This document shows positions 36,540-46,514 of a stretch of 64,000 nucleotides of DNA, one piece after another. The notes beneath the pieces were generated by a model. That model was given only the letters and a program-made list of their open reading frames with translations. It had not been told where the DNA came from and did not search any database. The first letter of the stretch is position 1. Every line of letters starts with the position of its first letter. Source of the DNA: Pseudonocardia broussonetiae (GTDB lineage Bacteria; Actinomycetota; Actinomycetes; Mycobacteriales; Pseudonocardiaceae); the NCBI RefSeq assembly GCF_013155125.1, contig NZ_CP053564.1:6207501-6271500 (forward strand). Direction: 5' to 3'. Made by a program: the position numbers and the translations under genes.

Positions 36540-37952
36540 CTAGCGGGCCGTCGCCGGGTGCCGCCCGGCCAGGGTGCGGCTCGGCGAGCACCAGCCGCAG
36601 GGGGTGAAACCCAGCTCGACGGCCTCGCGGGCCGGCAGCGGGATCAGCGCCGCGGCGACGAGGCTGCGGCAGCCTGCGACGTGGTAGCGCGGCTGCTCGT
36701 CGATGACGATGACCTCGTCCTCGAGGCCGGCGACGAGCGCCGCGACGGCGGCGTCGGGCTGCTCCTCGGGGAGGTCGCCGTCGGCGGAGGGCGGCGGGGC
36801 GTCGTCGGCGTCGGCGGACGACCCGGCGGCGGTGGACCCGCCCGCGGTGGAGCCAGCAGCGCTCGACCCGCCATCAGTCGACCCGCCGGCACTCGACCCA
36901 CCGGCAGAAGACCCGCCGGCGGTCGACCCGCCGGCAGTGGAACCGCCCGCAGTCGCCCCACCGGCAGAAGACCCACCGGCAGTCGACCCACCCGCCGCCG
37001 CACCGACGTCGAACACCGCGGTGGCCTCGGCGACCGAGCTACCGCCGGCGGTCGACCCCGCCGGCGTCGACGGCGTGCCGGCGCCGACCGGACGCCCGGA
37101 CCCCGACGACGTGGCGCCGGACCCGAAGCCCCCGTCGGCGGGACGGCCGGACTCCCGCACGGCGCGCTCCTCCGACGGGCTGGAGAACAGCGAGTCGGGG
37201 TCGGTGCCCGTGGCGGCGGCCGCGGGACCGGTCGTGCCGGACGCGACACCCGTGCCCGGGGCCTCGGACCCGACCGCGGGGGCAGCGGCGGCCACCGTCT
37301 CCTCGGCAGCGGAGGAGGAGGAGGACGACTTCTTGCCTAGCGACACGCGCTCGGCATCCGGCTCCTCGCCATCGCGGGCGGGGTCGGCAGCAGGAGGGGT
37401 GGAGACGGTGTCCCCGTCGGACGCCGACGCGTCGGCGCCCGAGTCCGGGGAAGAACGATCAGCGGCCGCCACGGTTACGGTGGGTGACGCAGAATCGCTC
37501 GATGGTGTGATCACCGAGGTAGCGCCGGACGGTCCGTCCGGAGAGCCGGACGGCTGGACGGCGGGGATCAGGACCGTCTGCTGGGCGTCCGCCTCGGGAT
37601 CGAAGCGGGGGTCGACGGCCCGGGTGGGCGCGTCGAGGGGTGCCCCGGACGGCCGGATCACCGGGATCACCTCGGTGACGGGCTCGATGTCACCCCGGGG
37701 CCCGGAGGCCGCGAGCGGGCGCACCGGGGAGGACGTGGTGACGTCCTCGTGGTCTCCGGAGCCCGCACCGGTGGCCGGCTCGTCCCCGGCCTTCACGGCC
37801 GACCTGCGCTGCAGCGTGTCGTACAGCAGGACCAGGGCGGCGGCCACGCTCACGGCGACCGACACCCAGGCCCACATCACGCTGCTCGACAGGAACCCGA
37901 CCAGCAGCAGGCCGAACGCGATCAGGACGAGGATCAGAACCAGCAGCAGCAC
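36540..37952 (-). CDS. Membrane protein with low-complexity Gly/Ser/Thr/Ala repeats and a Cys/His tail
   Basis: The 470-residue protein has two N-terminal membrane helices (about 1-20 and 25-43), then a long acidic, disordered cytoplasmic or exported stretch. In its second half are about 15 near-copies of the pentapeptide GGSTA/GGSSA (encoded by 15-bp repeats at about 36830-37000). The last 60 residues form a small domain, RYHVAGCRSL then LGFTPCGWCSP. Its H-x3-C and C-x2-C pattern resembles the Ada-like metal-binding tail found on some nucleases and membrane proteins. GTG start with GGAGTGAAGA upstream. It lies between ileS and wag31 in the dcw region; its role is unknown. Confidence 0.75.
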   Translation of the reverse strand: MLLLVLILVLIAFGLLLVGFLSSSVMWAWVSVAVSVAAALVLLYDTLQRRSAVKAGDEPATGAGSGDHEDVTTSSPVRPLAASGPRGDIEPVTEVIPVIRPSGAPLDAPTRAVDPRFDPEADAQQTVLIPAVQPSGSPDGPSGATSVITPSSDSASPTVTVAAADRSSPDSGADASASDGDTVSTPPAADPARDGEEPDAERVSLGKKSSSSSSAAEETVAAAAPAVGSEAPGTGVASGTTGPAAAATGTDPDSLFSSPSEERAVRESGRPADGGFGSGATSSGSGRPVGAGTPSTPAGSTAGGSSVAEATAVFDVGAAAGGSTAGGSSAGGATAGGSTAGGSTAGGSSAGGSSAGGSTDGGSSAAGSTAGGSTAAGSSADADDAPPPSADGDLPEEQPDAAVAALVAGLEDEVIVIDEQPRYHVAGCRSLVAAALIPLPAREAVELGFTPCGWCSPSRTLAGRHPATAR

Positions 37953-38023
37953 TCTTCACTCCGGATGCGGCGGCGCGGTCGGTCCGCCGCGCCGCCGTGT
38001 AGGTGTACGGGTGCGTGTCTGGG

Positions 38024-38905
38024 TCAGCTACCCGCGTCGGCGCGCTGACCGTACCCGGTGGCCGCGTAGCCACCGTCCCGCGTGTTCCGACCGTCGGTCG
38101 GCGCAGCGGAGCCACGACCCTCCAGGTCCCTGAGCTGGGACTCCAGGTAGGTCTTGAGGCGGGTGCGGTACTCGCGCTCGAAGGTGCGGAGCTCGTCGAT
38201 CTTCTTCTCGAGCACCGTCTTCTCGCGGGTGATGCTGCCGATGATCTCGTTCTGCTTGCGCTCGGCGTCGCCGACCAGCGAGGCGGCCTTGTCGCGCGAC
38301 TGGCGCTCAAGGGTCTCCGCCCTGGTCCGGGCGTCGTTCAGCATCGTCTCGGCCCGCGCACGGGCGTCGTTGACGAGGCCGTCGGACTTGGTGCGGGCCT
38401 CCGAGAGCAGCTGCTCGGACTTGGTCCGGGCGTCGCTGAGCATGGAGTCGGCCTCGGACTTGGCCTCGGCGGTGAGCCGCTCCGCCATCTCCTGGGCCAT
38501 GGAGAGCACCTTCGCGACCTGCACGTGGTGGTCACCGGTCGTGTCGTGCGACGGCTCGGCCATCTGCGGAGGCGGCGCCGACATGGAGCGCTGGGGCTCC
38601 ATGGGCGGACGCATCGGCGGCGGCTCCACCTGGCGCTGGATCTGCTGCGTCGGTGGCGACACCGGCGCAGCCATCGCGGCAGGCGGGCGCGACCGCGCCT
38701 CCTCCAGGTCGGCCTGCGCGTTCCCGAGTCGTTGCTCGAGCTCCGAGACCTGTTCGCGCAGGTCCTCGTTCTCCTCGATCAGTCGGGCCAACTCGGCCTC
38801 GACGAGGTCGAGGAACGCGTCGACCTCGTCCTCGTTGTACCCCCTCTTCCCGATAGGGGGTTTGCTGAACGCGACGTTGTGAACGTCGGCGGGTGTCAGC
38901 GGCAT
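38024..38905 (-). CDS. wag31: DivIVA-family polar growth protein Wag31
   Basis: Wag31 (DivIVA, antigen 84) gathers at curved membrane at cell poles and directs polar peptidoglycan synthesis in actinobacteria. The 293-residue protein has the N-terminal lipid-binding domain ([38 protein letters not shown]), a coiled coil (about 30-70), a proline/methionine-rich linker (about 75-115) and a long second coiled coil (about 125-265) with regular DARTKSE/DARARAE repeats, then a short tail. The ATG at 38905 follows GAGGTGATCC. It is transcribed with yggT, sepF and the dcw genes. Kinase sites cannot be told from sequence alone. Confidence 0.95.
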   Translation of the reverse strand: MPLTPADVHNVAFSKPPIGKRGYNEDEVDAFLDLVEAELARLIEENEDLREQVSELEQRLGNAQADLEEARSRPPAAMAAPVSPPTQQIQRQVEPPPMRPPMEPQRSMSAPPPQMAEPSHDTTGDHHVQVAKVLSMAQEMAERLTAEAKSEADSMLSDARTKSEQLLSEARTKSDGLVNDARARAETMLNDARTRAETLERQSRDKAASLVGDAERKQNEIIGSITREKTVLEKKIDELRTFEREYRTRLKTYLESQLRDLEGRGSAAPTDGRNTRDGGYAATGYGQRADAGS

Positions 38906-38961
38906 CGGATCACCTCATGCAGTCCTCGGCGGCGAAACCGGGTGACTGGGGCTCACTCCGG

Positions 38962-39246
38962 CTACGGCTGGGCAACGCTCATCAGTATGAACACGGCCAG
39001 CAGCAGAACCATAATCGACAGGTCCAGTCCTACGCCGCCGATCCGGACGACGGGAATCACTCTCCGCAACAACTTCACGGGGGGATCGGTCGCCGTGAAG
39101 ATCAGCTCCAGCGCGACGGCACTGGGCCCGACGGGCACCCACTGGCGCGCGAAGCTGCGCACGAGCTCGGCCACGATGCGGCCGATGAGCAGCAGCCAGA
39201 AGAAGAACAGCACGTAGTAGAGGACGAACTGGATCGCGAGGGGCAC
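38962..39246 (-). CDS. YggT-family membrane protein
   Basis: This 94-residue protein has two membrane segments (VLYYVLFFFWLLLIGRIV and LDLSIMVLLLAVFILMSVA) separated by a loop with TDPPVKLLRRVIPVVRIGG, the conserved centre of the YggT family. YggT proteins are encoded beside sepF and divIVA in Gram-positive bacteria. An assembly or osmotic role has been suggested but not settled. It starts with GTG, 3 bp after the sepF stop. Confidence 0.9.
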   Translation of the reverse strand: MPLAIQFVLYYVLFFFWLLLIGRIVAELVRSFARQWVPVGPSAVALELIFTATDPPVKLLRRVIPVVRIGGVGLDLSIMVLLLAVFILMSVAQP

Positions 39247-39249
39247 AGC

Positions 39250-39921
39250 TCAATCCTGACGGAAGACGCCGCGTTCTGCGAGCTTCCGGGCGTCGTCGGC
39301 GGAGACCTCGACGTCGGCGGGGGTGAGCAGGAACACCCGGTTCGTGACCTTGTCGATCGACCCGCGCAGGGCGAACGCCAGACCGGCCGCGAAGTCGACG
39401 AGCCGCTTGGCGTCGGCGGCGTCCAGCTCGGTCAGGTTGATGATCACCGGCTGGCCGTCGCGGTAGTGCTCGCCGATCGTGCGCGCCTCCTTGTAGCTGC
39501 GCGGCTGCAGCGTCGTGATGCGCGACAGCACGGCCGCCCCGCGGTCCCGCTGCTCGGGCACGACCTGCGGAGACGGCGGCACGGACAGCCGCACGGGCTC
39601 CCGCAGGACCGAGTCCGGGTCGACGGCCAGGGCACCGCGCACGGCCCCCGCCCCGAGCCCGGAGACGCCCCGCACGGGCTCGCGCTCGGGGGCCACCGAC
39701 CGCACGGGGCGGCGGTCCCACTCGCGCTCGGCGCGGACCGGTTCCGGGCGCGCGGGGGGCTCGTCCTCCTCGTAGGAGAAGCGGTCGTCCCACCGCTCGT
39801 CGCCGTACTCACGCCCCCGGCGGGGGGCGGCGTAGCGCTCCGTCGGCTCGTCGGCGTAGTCGGCCAGTTCCTCCGCGGGAACCATCCCGAAGTAGGCCTT
39901 GAGCCGGTACATCGCGCTCAT
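39250..39921 (-). CDS. sepF: Cell division protein SepF
   Basis: SepF binds FtsZ and the membrane and is the likely membrane anchor of the Z ring in actinobacteria, which lack FtsA. The 223-residue protein has the N-terminal amphipathic segment [12 protein letters not shown], an acidic and arginine-rich linker (about 25-125), and the C-terminal SepF domain (about 130-215) with [20 protein letters not shown] and [20 protein letters not shown]. Start at 39921 (MSAMYRLK) follows GAGGGGAGC; an ATG three codons in is possible. Its partner FtsZ is encoded about 1.6 kb upstream, with the FtsZ tail [12 protein letters not shown] as the expected contact. Confidence 0.94.
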   Translation of the reverse strand: MSAMYRLKAYFGMVPAEELADYADEPTERYAAPRRGREYGDERWDDRFSYEEDEPPARPEPVRAEREWDRRPVRSVAPEREPVRGVSGLGAGAVRGALAVDPDSVLREPVRLSVPPSPQVVPEQRDRGAAVLSRITTLQPRSYKEARTIGEHYRDGQPVIINLTELDAADAKRLVDFAAGLAFALRGSIDKVTNRVFLLTPADVEVSADDARKLAERGVFRQD

Positions 39922-39981
39922 CGGCGCTCCCCTCGTTGCCACTGCCCCCGACACACCGACCGTTGGTCGCAACGGCGGCGA

Positions 39982-40713
39982 TCACGGCGAGGTTATCCGC
40001 CGTTCCCCCACAAGGGCCGTTCCGACACGCACCACGTCCGAACCGTGACCGATGGCGACCTCGAGGTCTCCGCTCATGCCGGCGGACAGCGTCCTGGCCT
40101 GCGGAAACGCCGATCTCAGCCGCTCCGCCGCCGCAGCGACCTCGGAAAAAGCACGCTCCGTGTCCATCCCGAGCGGAGCGACGGCCATCAGACCCTCCAA
40201 CCGCAGCCCGGCGCACCCGGCGACGTGTTCGGCGAGCGGCCCGAGGCCGTCGAGGGCCACTCCCCCGCGGTCCGGGTCCCCGTCGACGCTGAACTGGAGC
40301 AGTACCGGCAGAGGAGCAGAACGGTCACCGGCGTCCTGCGCGCGCCGGACGGCGGCGTCGAGCGCGTCGGCGAGCCGGACCGAGTCCAGCGACTCCACGC
40401 GGTCGGCCCAGCGGACCGCCGCACGCGCCTTATTCCGCTGCAACCCGCCGACGAGGTGCCAGCGCGCGCCCGGGTGCGTGGCGGCGACCTCCGCGACCTT
40501 CGCACCCGCCTCCTGCACCCGGTTCTCGCCGAAGGAGGTGAGGCCGAGGTCCATCAGGACCGTCACGTCCGACGCCGGCACGGTCTTGGTGACGGCGAGC
40601 AGGGTCACCTCGTCGGGCGGCCGGCCGGCCGCGGCGCACGCGGCGTCGATCCGCGCGCGGACGGCGGCGAGGCGGGCGGCGAGCTCCTCGCGCCGGCTCG
40701 TGGGCGCGCTCAC
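39982..40713 (-). CDS. yggS: YggS-family pyridoxal phosphate homeostasis protein
   Basis: The 243-residue protein has the single-domain alanine-racemase-like TIM barrel of YggS/PLPBP, with the PLP-binding lysine in LLAVTKTVPASDV, then GENRVQEAGAKV, WHLVGGLQRNK, LSAGMSGDLEVAIGHGSDVVRVG. These proteins bind PLP but have no known catalytic activity and help keep free PLP levels safe. It starts with GTG overlapping the pgeF stop (GTGA), and is encoded between ftsZ/pgeF and sepF, the standard actinobacterial position. Confidence 0.93.
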   Translation of the reverse strand: MSAPTSRREELAARLAAVRARIDAACAAAGRPPDEVTLLAVTKTVPASDVTVLMDLGLTSFGENRVQEAGAKVAEVAATHPGARWHLVGGLQRNKARAAVRWADRVESLDSVRLADALDAAVRRAQDAGDRSAPLPVLLQFSVDGDPDRGGVALDGLGPLAEHVAGCAGLRLEGLMAVAPLGMDTERAFSEVAAAAERLRSAFPQARTLSAGMSGDLEVAIGHGSDVVRVGTALVGERRITSP

Positions 40714-41426
40714 CGGGACCCGTCCAGCCAGGTGATCGCCGCCTGCCGCCCGGTGGGGGCGTTGCGGCGGTGGCTGTAGAGGTCGCGGGTCTCCATGGTG
40801 CAGCGCGGGTCGCCGCCGATCCGGGCGACGCCGAGGGCGGTGAGCTGGTGGTAGAGCCCGGCGCGCAGGTCCAGGCCGGGGGTGCCCTTGCGGGTGCGCA
40901 CGGCGCTGCCCGGCAGCGCGGCGTCGACCTCGGCCGCCATCGCCGCGGGCACCTCGTAGCAGCCGCCGCAGACGGCGGGCCCGAGCAGCACCTCGACGTC
41001 GCCGGTGCGGGCGCCGAGCGCCACCATCGCCTCGACGACGGCCGGCAGCACGCCCGCGGCGGCCCCGACGCGCCCGGCGTGGGCGGCGCCGACGACGCCG
41101 GCGCGGGGGTCGGCGAGCAGCACGGGGACGCAGTCGGCGGCCAGCACGGCGATCCCGACGCCGGGCAGCGCGGTGACGGCGGCGTCCGTACCGGGCACGT
41201 CGGGCGCGCCGGCGACCGGCACGGCGTCGACGGTCTCGACCCGCGTGCCGTGCACCTGCTGCAGGTAGACGACCGGCACGCCGAGCTCGCGGGAGACCCG
41301 CGCCCGGTTGGCCGCGACGGCGGCCGGGTCGTCGGCGACGCCGGTGGAGAGGTTGAAGCGGGCGAACCGGCCGGTCGACCGGCCGCCGGCGCGGGTGGTG
41401 ACGACCCGCCGCACGCGGAGGCTCAC
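40710..41426 (-). CDS. pgeF: Laccase-domain protein PgeF/YfiH
   Basis: The 238-residue protein belongs to the YfiH/DUF152 family (polyphenol oxidase or laccase domain). In E. coli the homologue hydrolyses wrongly built peptidoglycan precursors carrying L-Ser, which fits a gene next to ftsZ. Metal-site residues are visible in QQVHGTRVE (His), LAADCVPVLLAD (Cys) and AAHAGRVGAAAGVL (His), with PAVCGGCYEV following. The GTG start gives VSLRVRRVVTTRAGG; it lies 103 bp after ftsZ, across a strong palindrome that may separate the two transcripts. Confidence 0.88.
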   Translation of the reverse strand: MSLRVRRVVTTRAGGRSTGRFARFNLSTGVADDPAAVAANRARVSRELGVPVVYLQQVHGTRVETVDAVPVAGAPDVPGTDAAVTALPGVGIAVLAADCVPVLLADPRAGVVGAAHAGRVGAAAGVLPAVVEAMVALGARTGDVEVLLGPAVCGGCYEVPAAMAAEVDAALPGSAVRTRKGTPGLDLRAGLYHQLTALGVARIGGDPRCTMETRDLYSHRRNAPTGRQAAITWLDGSR

Positions 41427-41461
41427 GCGGTGCCTCCGGGCCGCACACAGGCCGCGGGGCC

Positions 41462-41487
41462 CGCACACAGGTCCGGACCTGTGTGCG
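41462..41487. repeat. 26-bp perfect palindrome between ftsZ and pgeF
   Basis: CGCACACAGGTCC (41462-41474) is followed directly by its complement GGACCTGTGTGCG (41475-41487). The symmetry continues outward with one mismatch and a one-base bulge (CCGCGGGGC left, GCCCGCGG right). Further CACACAG and GTGTGTG copies lie within 30 bp on both sides. As RNA it is a long stem without a normal loop, suited to terminate ftsZ transcription, or it is a repeat element. Confidence 0.75.
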
Positions 41488-41529
41488 AGCCCGCGGAGGT
41501 GTGTGCCGGGGATGCCGTTCCGGGCACCG

Positions 41530-42945
41530 TCAGCGCTTCATGAAGGGCGGCACGTCCACGTCGTCGTCGAGGTCGTCGGAGGGCGGCGGCCCGAACGACG
41601 ACACCGGCCGGTGCTCCACCACGGGCGGGGCGGGCGGCGGGGTGTGCTGCGGGGCGGGCGGCGGCGTGTACACCGGCGGCTCGGGCAGGGGCTCGGTGAC
41701 CGGCCGGGCCGACTCCGGGCGCCGCGGCTCCGGGAACCCGGACGGCGCCGGGGCGGGGGGCAGCGTGCCGGACTGGTGCGCGTTCGCGAACCCGTGGCCG
41801 TTGCCGCCGCCGACGCTCGATCCGGAGCTCGCGTTGCTCGGCGGCGCGACCGGCGGCGGCGGGGTGCTGCCGTTGCCGGAGGGGGCGGAGGACCCGGACG
41901 CCGACGGCGCCGTGGTCCCGCTGACGCCCGGGGCGATGACGTTCGTGCTGCGGCTGCCCGTGCCGTAGGCGGCCGGGTCGAGCTTCTTGTGCGTCGGACC
42001 GCCCGCCTCGAACCCGGCGGCGATGACCGTGACGCGGACCTCGTCGCCGAGCGAGTCGTCGATCACCGTGCCGAAGATGATGTTGGCCTCGGGGTGCGCG
42101 GCCTCCTGCACCAGCGAGGCGGCCTCGTTGATCTCGAACAGGCCGAGGTCCGAGCCGCCCGCGATGGACAGCAGGACGCCCTGGGCCCCGTCCATGGAGG
42201 CCTCCAGCAGCGGCGAGTTGATCGCCTTGCCGGCCGCCGCGACGGCGCGGCCCTCCCCGCGCGAGGACCCGATGCCCATCAGCGCGCTGCCGGCGCCGGA
42301 CATGACCGACTTGACGTCGGCGAAGTCGAGGTTGATCAGGCCGGGGGTGGTGATCAGGTTCGTGATGCCCTGGACACCGGAGAGGAGCACCTCGTCGGCC
42401 GAGCGGAACGCGTCCATCAGGGAGACGCCCACGTCGCCGAGCTGCAGCAGGCGGTCGTTGGGGATGACGATGAGCGTGTCGCACTCGTTGCGCATCGACT
42501 GGATCCCCTCCTCCGCCTGGCCCGCGCGTCGGCGGCCCTCGAAGGTGAAGGGGCGGGTGACGACGCCGATCGTCAGCGCGCCGAGCTTGCGCGCGATCGA
42601 GGCGACGACGGGTGCGCCACCGGTGCCGGTGCCGCCGCCCTCCCCCGCGGTCACGAAGACCATGTCGGCCCCCTTGAGGACCTCCTCGATCTCCTCGCGG
42701 TGGTCCTCGGCGGCCTTGCGGCCGACCTCGGGGTTGGCGCCGGCGCCGAGGCCGCGGGTCAGCTCGCGGCCGATGTCGAGCTTGACGTCGGCGTCGGACA
42801 TGAGCAGGGCCTGCGCGTCGGTGTTCACCGCGATGAACTCGACGCCCTTGAGGCCGACCTCGATCATGCGGTTGACGGCGTTGACCCCGCCGCCACCGAT
42901 GCCGACGACCTTGATCACGGCCAGGTAGTTGTGCGGGGGCGTCAT
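41530..42945 (-). CDS. ftsZ: Cell division protein FtsZ
   Basis: FtsZ is the tubulin-like GTPase that forms the division ring. The 471-residue protein has [14 protein letters not shown], the tubulin signature [26 protein letters not shown] with the T7 loop, a long proline/glycine/serine-rich linker (about 325-455) and the conserved tail [12 protein letters not shown] that binds SepF and FtsW. The linker is longer than in most FtsZ proteins but normal for this group. Start at 42945 ([13 protein letters not shown]) with AGGAAGGGA upstream. The 136-bp gap to ftsQ contains TAGCGT (43006-43001), a likely -10 for a separate ftsZ promoter. Confidence 0.97.
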   Translation of the reverse strand: MTPPHNYLAVIKVVGIGGGGVNAVNRMIEVGLKGVEFIAVNTDAQALLMSDADVKLDIGRELTRGLGAGANPEVGRKAAEDHREEIEEVLKGADMVFVTAGEGGGTGTGGAPVVASIARKLGALTIGVVTRPFTFEGRRRAGQAEEGIQSMRNECDTLIVIPNDRLLQLGDVGVSLMDAFRSADEVLLSGVQGITNLITTPGLINLDFADVKSVMSGAGSALMGIGSSRGEGRAVAAAGKAINSPLLEASMDGAQGVLLSIAGGSDLGLFEINEAASLVQEAAHPEANIIFGTVIDDSLGDEVRVTVIAAGFEAGGPTHKKLDPAAYGTGSRSTNVIAPGVSGTTAPSASGSSAPSGNGSTPPPPVAPPSNASSGSSVGGGNGHGFANAHQSGTLPPAPAPSGFPEPRRPESARPVTEPLPEPPVYTPPPAPQHTPPPAPPVVEHRPVSSFGPPPSDDLDDDVDVPPFMKR

Positions 42946-43081
42946 GCGCGGTCCCTTCCTACAAGTGGGGCCGGGGGAGGATCCTGATCCGACGGGTCGA
43001 ACGCTAGGTCGGATACCCCCGCCCGGTCCAGCAGGCGCGCCGCACGACGGCAACCCCCCGACCGGGTCCATCTCTCCGTGG

Positions 43082-44047
43082 TCAGGAGCGCACGGTGGGT
43101 AGTTCCGGACTGGCGACGTCGTACACGCGGCCCGGTTGCGTGAGCAGCGGGACCAGCACGCCGGCCTTGCGGGCCGACTCCTCGACCGGTCCCCAGCGCA
43201 CCTGGCGGTCGTCGGTGAGGCCCAGGGTGACCTGCGGCACGCCCCCGCCGACGGAGACGTCGACGGTGAGGACCTGCGCACGGACGTCCTCGGGCAGCGC
43301 GGCGAGCACGTCGAGGGCGGCGCGGGTGGAGGGGTCGTCGGGCCCGACGGCGCCGAACGTGAGCTGCGGCAGACCGGGCGCCACCGGCGCGGGGTAGACG
43401 ACACCGGCGGCGTCGACGGGGCGCGGGCCCTGCGGCGTCCGCGCCACGGCGACGGCGGTCCGCTCGGTGATCGCGACGGTGACGGTGTGCGGCCAGCTCC
43501 GCCCGACCTCGACGGACCCGATCCCGGGCAGCTGCGCGACGCGCTCGGCGATCCCGGCCGTGTCGACGCCCGCCAGCGGCTGCCCCACCACGACCGCGGC
43601 GGCGGCGAGCACCTCGTCCTGCGGCACGGCGACCGCGCCGGTGACCTCGACGCCCTCGACGTCGAGCAGGCCCAGGTCGTAGACCAGGACGCGGACGCCG
43701 ACGGCCAGCCCCGCCAGCAGGACGAGCAGGGCGACGACCAGGGCGACCCGCCGGCGCCGGCGGTGCACCGGCGACGGCTCGGGCCGGGGCGCGCGCGGCG
43801 CGTCGGGGGCGGGCCTGGTCCGGGTGGACCTGGCCCGGGGGCGGGTGCCGTCGGCGGCGGGACGGGCCGGGCGGTCCGTCCGCCGGGGCCGCTGCTCCCG
43901 GCCACCGGGCTCGGCAGCGGCCGAGGCGGCCCGCGCCCGGCCGGTCGGCCGCGCTCCCCCGCCCGCCGCACCGCGCCGGGCCACGGCCTCGCCGACGGTC
44001 TCCCGCCGCCGCGCCGGGCCCTCGGACGGGGTGCGGCCGGGGCTCAC
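43082..44047 (-). CDS. ftsQ: Cell division protein FtsQ
   Basis: FtsQ is a divisome scaffold bridging early and late proteins. The 321-residue protein has a long arginine/proline/alanine-rich cytoplasmic part (1-98), one membrane helix (about 100-122, [20 protein letters not shown]), a POTRA domain ([42 protein letters not shown]) and the FtsQ beta domain. It starts with GTG overlapping the murC stop (GTGA). Its position between murC and ftsZ is the normal actinobacterial order. Confidence 0.92.
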   Translation of the reverse strand: MSPGRTPSEGPARRRETVGEAVARRGAAGGGARPTGRARAASAAAEPGGREQRPRRTDRPARPAADGTRPRARSTRTRPAPDAPRAPRPEPSPVHRRRRRVALVVALLVLLAGLAVGVRVLVYDLGLLDVEGVEVTGAVAVPQDEVLAAAAVVVGQPLAGVDTAGIAERVAQLPGIGSVEVGRSWPHTVTVAITERTAVAVARTPQGPRPVDAAGVVYPAPVAPGLPQLTFGAVGPDDPSTRAALDVLAALPEDVRAQVLTVDVSVGGGVPQVTLGLTDDRQVRWGPVEESARKAGVLVPLLTQPGRVYDVASPELPTVRS

Positions 44048-45444
44048 GGACGGCGCTCGAGCTCGAGCAGGACCTCCGGCCCGAGGACGGTGACGTCACC
44101 CGCGCCCATCGTGATCACCAGGTCGCCGGGGCGGGCGATCCCGGCGACGACGCCCGGCACGTCCGACCAGCCCGGCACGAACCGCACGTGCTCGGCCGGC
44201 AGCGGCACGGCGTCGGCGACGAGCGCACCGGTGACGCCGGGCTCGGGGTCCTCGCGGGCGCCGAACACGTCGAGCACGACGACCTCGTCGGCCAGGGCCA
44301 GCGCGCGGCCGAAGTCGGCGGCGAACTCGCGGGTGCGGGAGTACAGGTGCGGCTGGAACGCGACGACCACCCGCCCGGAGCCGCCCACGACGTCCCGGGC
44401 CGCCCGCAGCTGCGCCGCCACCTTGCTCGGGTGGTGGGCGTAGTCGTCGTACACGGCGACGCCGTCGGCGCGGCCCTTGAACTCGAAGCGGCGGCGGACG
44501 CCGTCGAACGCCGCGAGGCCCGCGAGCAGGACCTCGGCCGGCGCCCCCAGCTCGATGCCCGCGAGCAGCGCGCCCAGCGCGTTGAGCGCCATGTGCTCGC
44601 CGGGCACGCCCAGGCGCAGCCGGTGCTCGGTGCCGGCCAGGCGCAGCACGACGCGGGCGCCGGCGCCGTCGGGCCGGAAGTCGACCAGCTCGGCGTCGAC
44701 GGGGCCGTGGCCGTAGCGGCGCACCCGGATCCCGCGCGACTCCGCGAGCCGGGCCAGGTCGGCCGCGCCGGGGTCGTCGGCGCAGGCCACCAGCGTGCCG
44801 CCGGGGGTGATGCGGCCGAGGAACTCGCCGAACGCGTCGACGTAGGCCTGCGGGGTGCCGTAGTGGTCGAGGTGGTCGGCCTCGACGTTCGTGACGACCG
44901 CGACGGTCGGGCTGAACGCCAGGAACGAGGCGTCGCTCTCGTCGGCCTCGGCGACGAACACGTCGCCGGTGCCCTCGTGCGCCCCCGACCCCGACGACGC
45001 GAGGTCGCCGCCGATCGCGAACGACGGGTCGAGCCCGGCGTGCTGCAGCGCGACGGTGAGCATCGAGGTGGTGGAGGTCTTGCCCGCGGTGCCGGTGACG
45101 CAGGCGAGCAGGCGCCCGGTGGTCAGCGCGGCGAGGGCCTGGGCGCGGTGCGCGACCTCCAGGCCGCGCTCGCGGGCCGCGGCGAGCTCGGGGTTGGACT
45201 CCCGGATCGCCGACGACACGACGACGGTGGCCGGGGCCTGCGGCAGGTGCGCGGGGTCGTGCCCGACCTCGACCCGCGCGCCCAGTGCCCGCAGGGCCAG
45301 CACGATCCGCGAGTCCTTGGCGTCGGACCCGGAGACCTCGGCGCCGCGGGCCAGCAGGATGCGGGCGATGCCGCTCATCCCGGCGCCGCCGATGCCGATC
45401 AGGTGGACGCGGTCGCGCAGGACCACGGGCTCGGTGGGTGTCAT
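44044..45444 (-). CDS. murC: UDP-N-acetylmuramate--L-alanine ligase
   Basis: MurC adds L-alanine to UDP-MurNAc using ATP, the first amino acid of the peptidoglycan stem. The 466-residue protein shows the N-terminal UDP-binding motif [14 protein letters not shown], the ATP loop [24 protein letters not shown] and the C-terminal [12 protein letters not shown]. The ATP loop reads GTAGKTS where many MurC have GTHGKTT; the lysine and threonine that contact ATP are kept. The ATG overlaps the murG stop (ATGA). Confidence 0.96.
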   Translation of the reverse strand: MTPTEPVVLRDRVHLIGIGGAGMSGIARILLARGAEVSGSDAKDSRIVLALRALGARVEVGHDPAHLPQAPATVVVSSAIRESNPELAAARERGLEVAHRAQALAALTTGRLLACVTGTAGKTSTTSMLTVALQHAGLDPSFAIGGDLASSGSGAHEGTGDVFVAEADESDASFLAFSPTVAVVTNVEADHLDHYGTPQAYVDAFGEFLGRITPGGTLVACADDPGAADLARLAESRGIRVRRYGHGPVDAELVDFRPDGAGARVVLRLAGTEHRLRLGVPGEHMALNALGALLAGIELGAPAEVLLAGLAAFDGVRRRFEFKGRADGVAVYDDYAHHPSKVAAQLRAARDVVGGSGRVVVAFQPHLYSRTREFAADFGRALALADEVVVLDVFGAREDPEPGVTGALVADAVPLPAEHVRFVPGWSDVPGVVAGIARPGDLVITMGAGDVTVLGPEVLLELERRP

Positions 45445-46514
45445 GCCCGCGCCACCTCCAGGACGACCCGGGCGAGCCGCTCGTCGGCGTCGGCGTGGCC
45501 GGACGCGCGCGCCGCCGCCCCCATCGCGGCCAGCCGGGCGGGGTCGGTGAGCAGCGGCAGCAGCTCGGTGAGGACGCGGTCGCCGGTGAGCTCGTCGTCG
45601 GGCACGAGGATCCCGCCCCCGGCCGCGACGACCGGGCCGGCGTTGAGCGCCTGCTCGCCGTTGCCGTGCGGGAGCGGCACGTAGACCGCCGGCAGGCCGA
45701 CGGCCGACACCTCGGCCACGGTCATCGCCCCGGCGCGCCCGAGGACGGCGTCGGCGGCGGCGTAGGCCAGGTGCATGTCGTCGATGTAGGGCAGCGGGAC
45801 GTACCCGGGTGCGGGCGGGGCCGCGGTGCCGCCGCGGCCGTGGGCGTGCAGGACCGACACCCGGGCGTCGAGCAGGCCGGGCAGGGCCGCGGCGACGGCC
45901 GTGTTGAGCGTCCGCGCGCCCTGGCTGCCGCCGAAGACGAGCAGCACCGGGCCGTCGGCGGGCAGGCCGTACTTCCGGCGGGCCTCGGCGCGCAGGCCCG
46001 CGCGGTCGAGCTGGGTGACGGCGCGGCGCAGCGGGATCCCGAGCACCTGCGCGCCGGGCAGCCCCGACCCCGGGACGGCCGCGACCACCCGCGCCGCGAA
46101 CCGCGCGCCGACCTTGTTGGCCAGCCCGGCGCGGGCGTTCGCCTCGTGCACGACGATCGGGACGCGCCCGCGGGCGCCGAGGTAGGCGGGCAGGGCGACG
46201 TAGCCGCCGAAGCCGACCACGACATCGGCGTCGACCTCGGCCAGCACCTGCCGCACCCGCTTCACCGCACCCCGGACGCGGCCGGGCAGCTTGAGCAGGT
46301 CGGCACTGGGCCTGCGCGGGAGCGGGACCGGCGGGATCAGCTCCAGCGGGTAGCCGCGGGCCGGCACGAGCGTGGTGTCCAGGCCCCGCTCGGTGCCCAG
46401 TGCCGTGACCCGCGCGTCGGGGTGCAGCCGTCGCACGGCGTCGGCGAGGGCGAGGGCGGGCTCGATGTGCCCGGCGCTCCCCCCGCCCGCGACGACGACC
46501 GACAGCGCTCTCAT
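45441..46514 (-). CDS. murG: Lipid II synthase MurG (GT28)
   Basis: MurG transfers GlcNAc to lipid I on the inner face of the membrane, making lipid II. The 357-residue GT-B protein has the glycine-rich loop [60 protein letters not shown] and [21 protein letters not shown]. Start at 46514 overlaps the ftsW stop (ATGA). The substrate and product connect MraY upstream to FtsW/FtsI downstream. Confidence 0.96.
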   Translation of the reverse strand: MRALSVVVAGGGSAGHIEPALALADAVRRLHPDARVTALGTERGLDTTLVPARGYPLELIPPVPLPRRPSADLLKLPGRVRGAVKRVRQVLAEVDADVVVGFGGYVALPAYLGARGRVPIVVHEANARAGLANKVGARFAARVVAAVPGSGLPGAQVLGIPLRRAVTQLDRAGLRAEARRKYGLPADGPVLLVFGGSQGARTLNTAVAAALPGLLDARVSVLHAHGRGGTAAPPAPGYVPLPYIDDMHLAYAAADAVLGRAGAMTVAEVSAVGLPAVYVPLPHGNGEQALNAGPVVAAGGGILVPDDELTGDRVLTELLPLLTDPARLAAMGAAARASGHADADERLARVVLEVARA

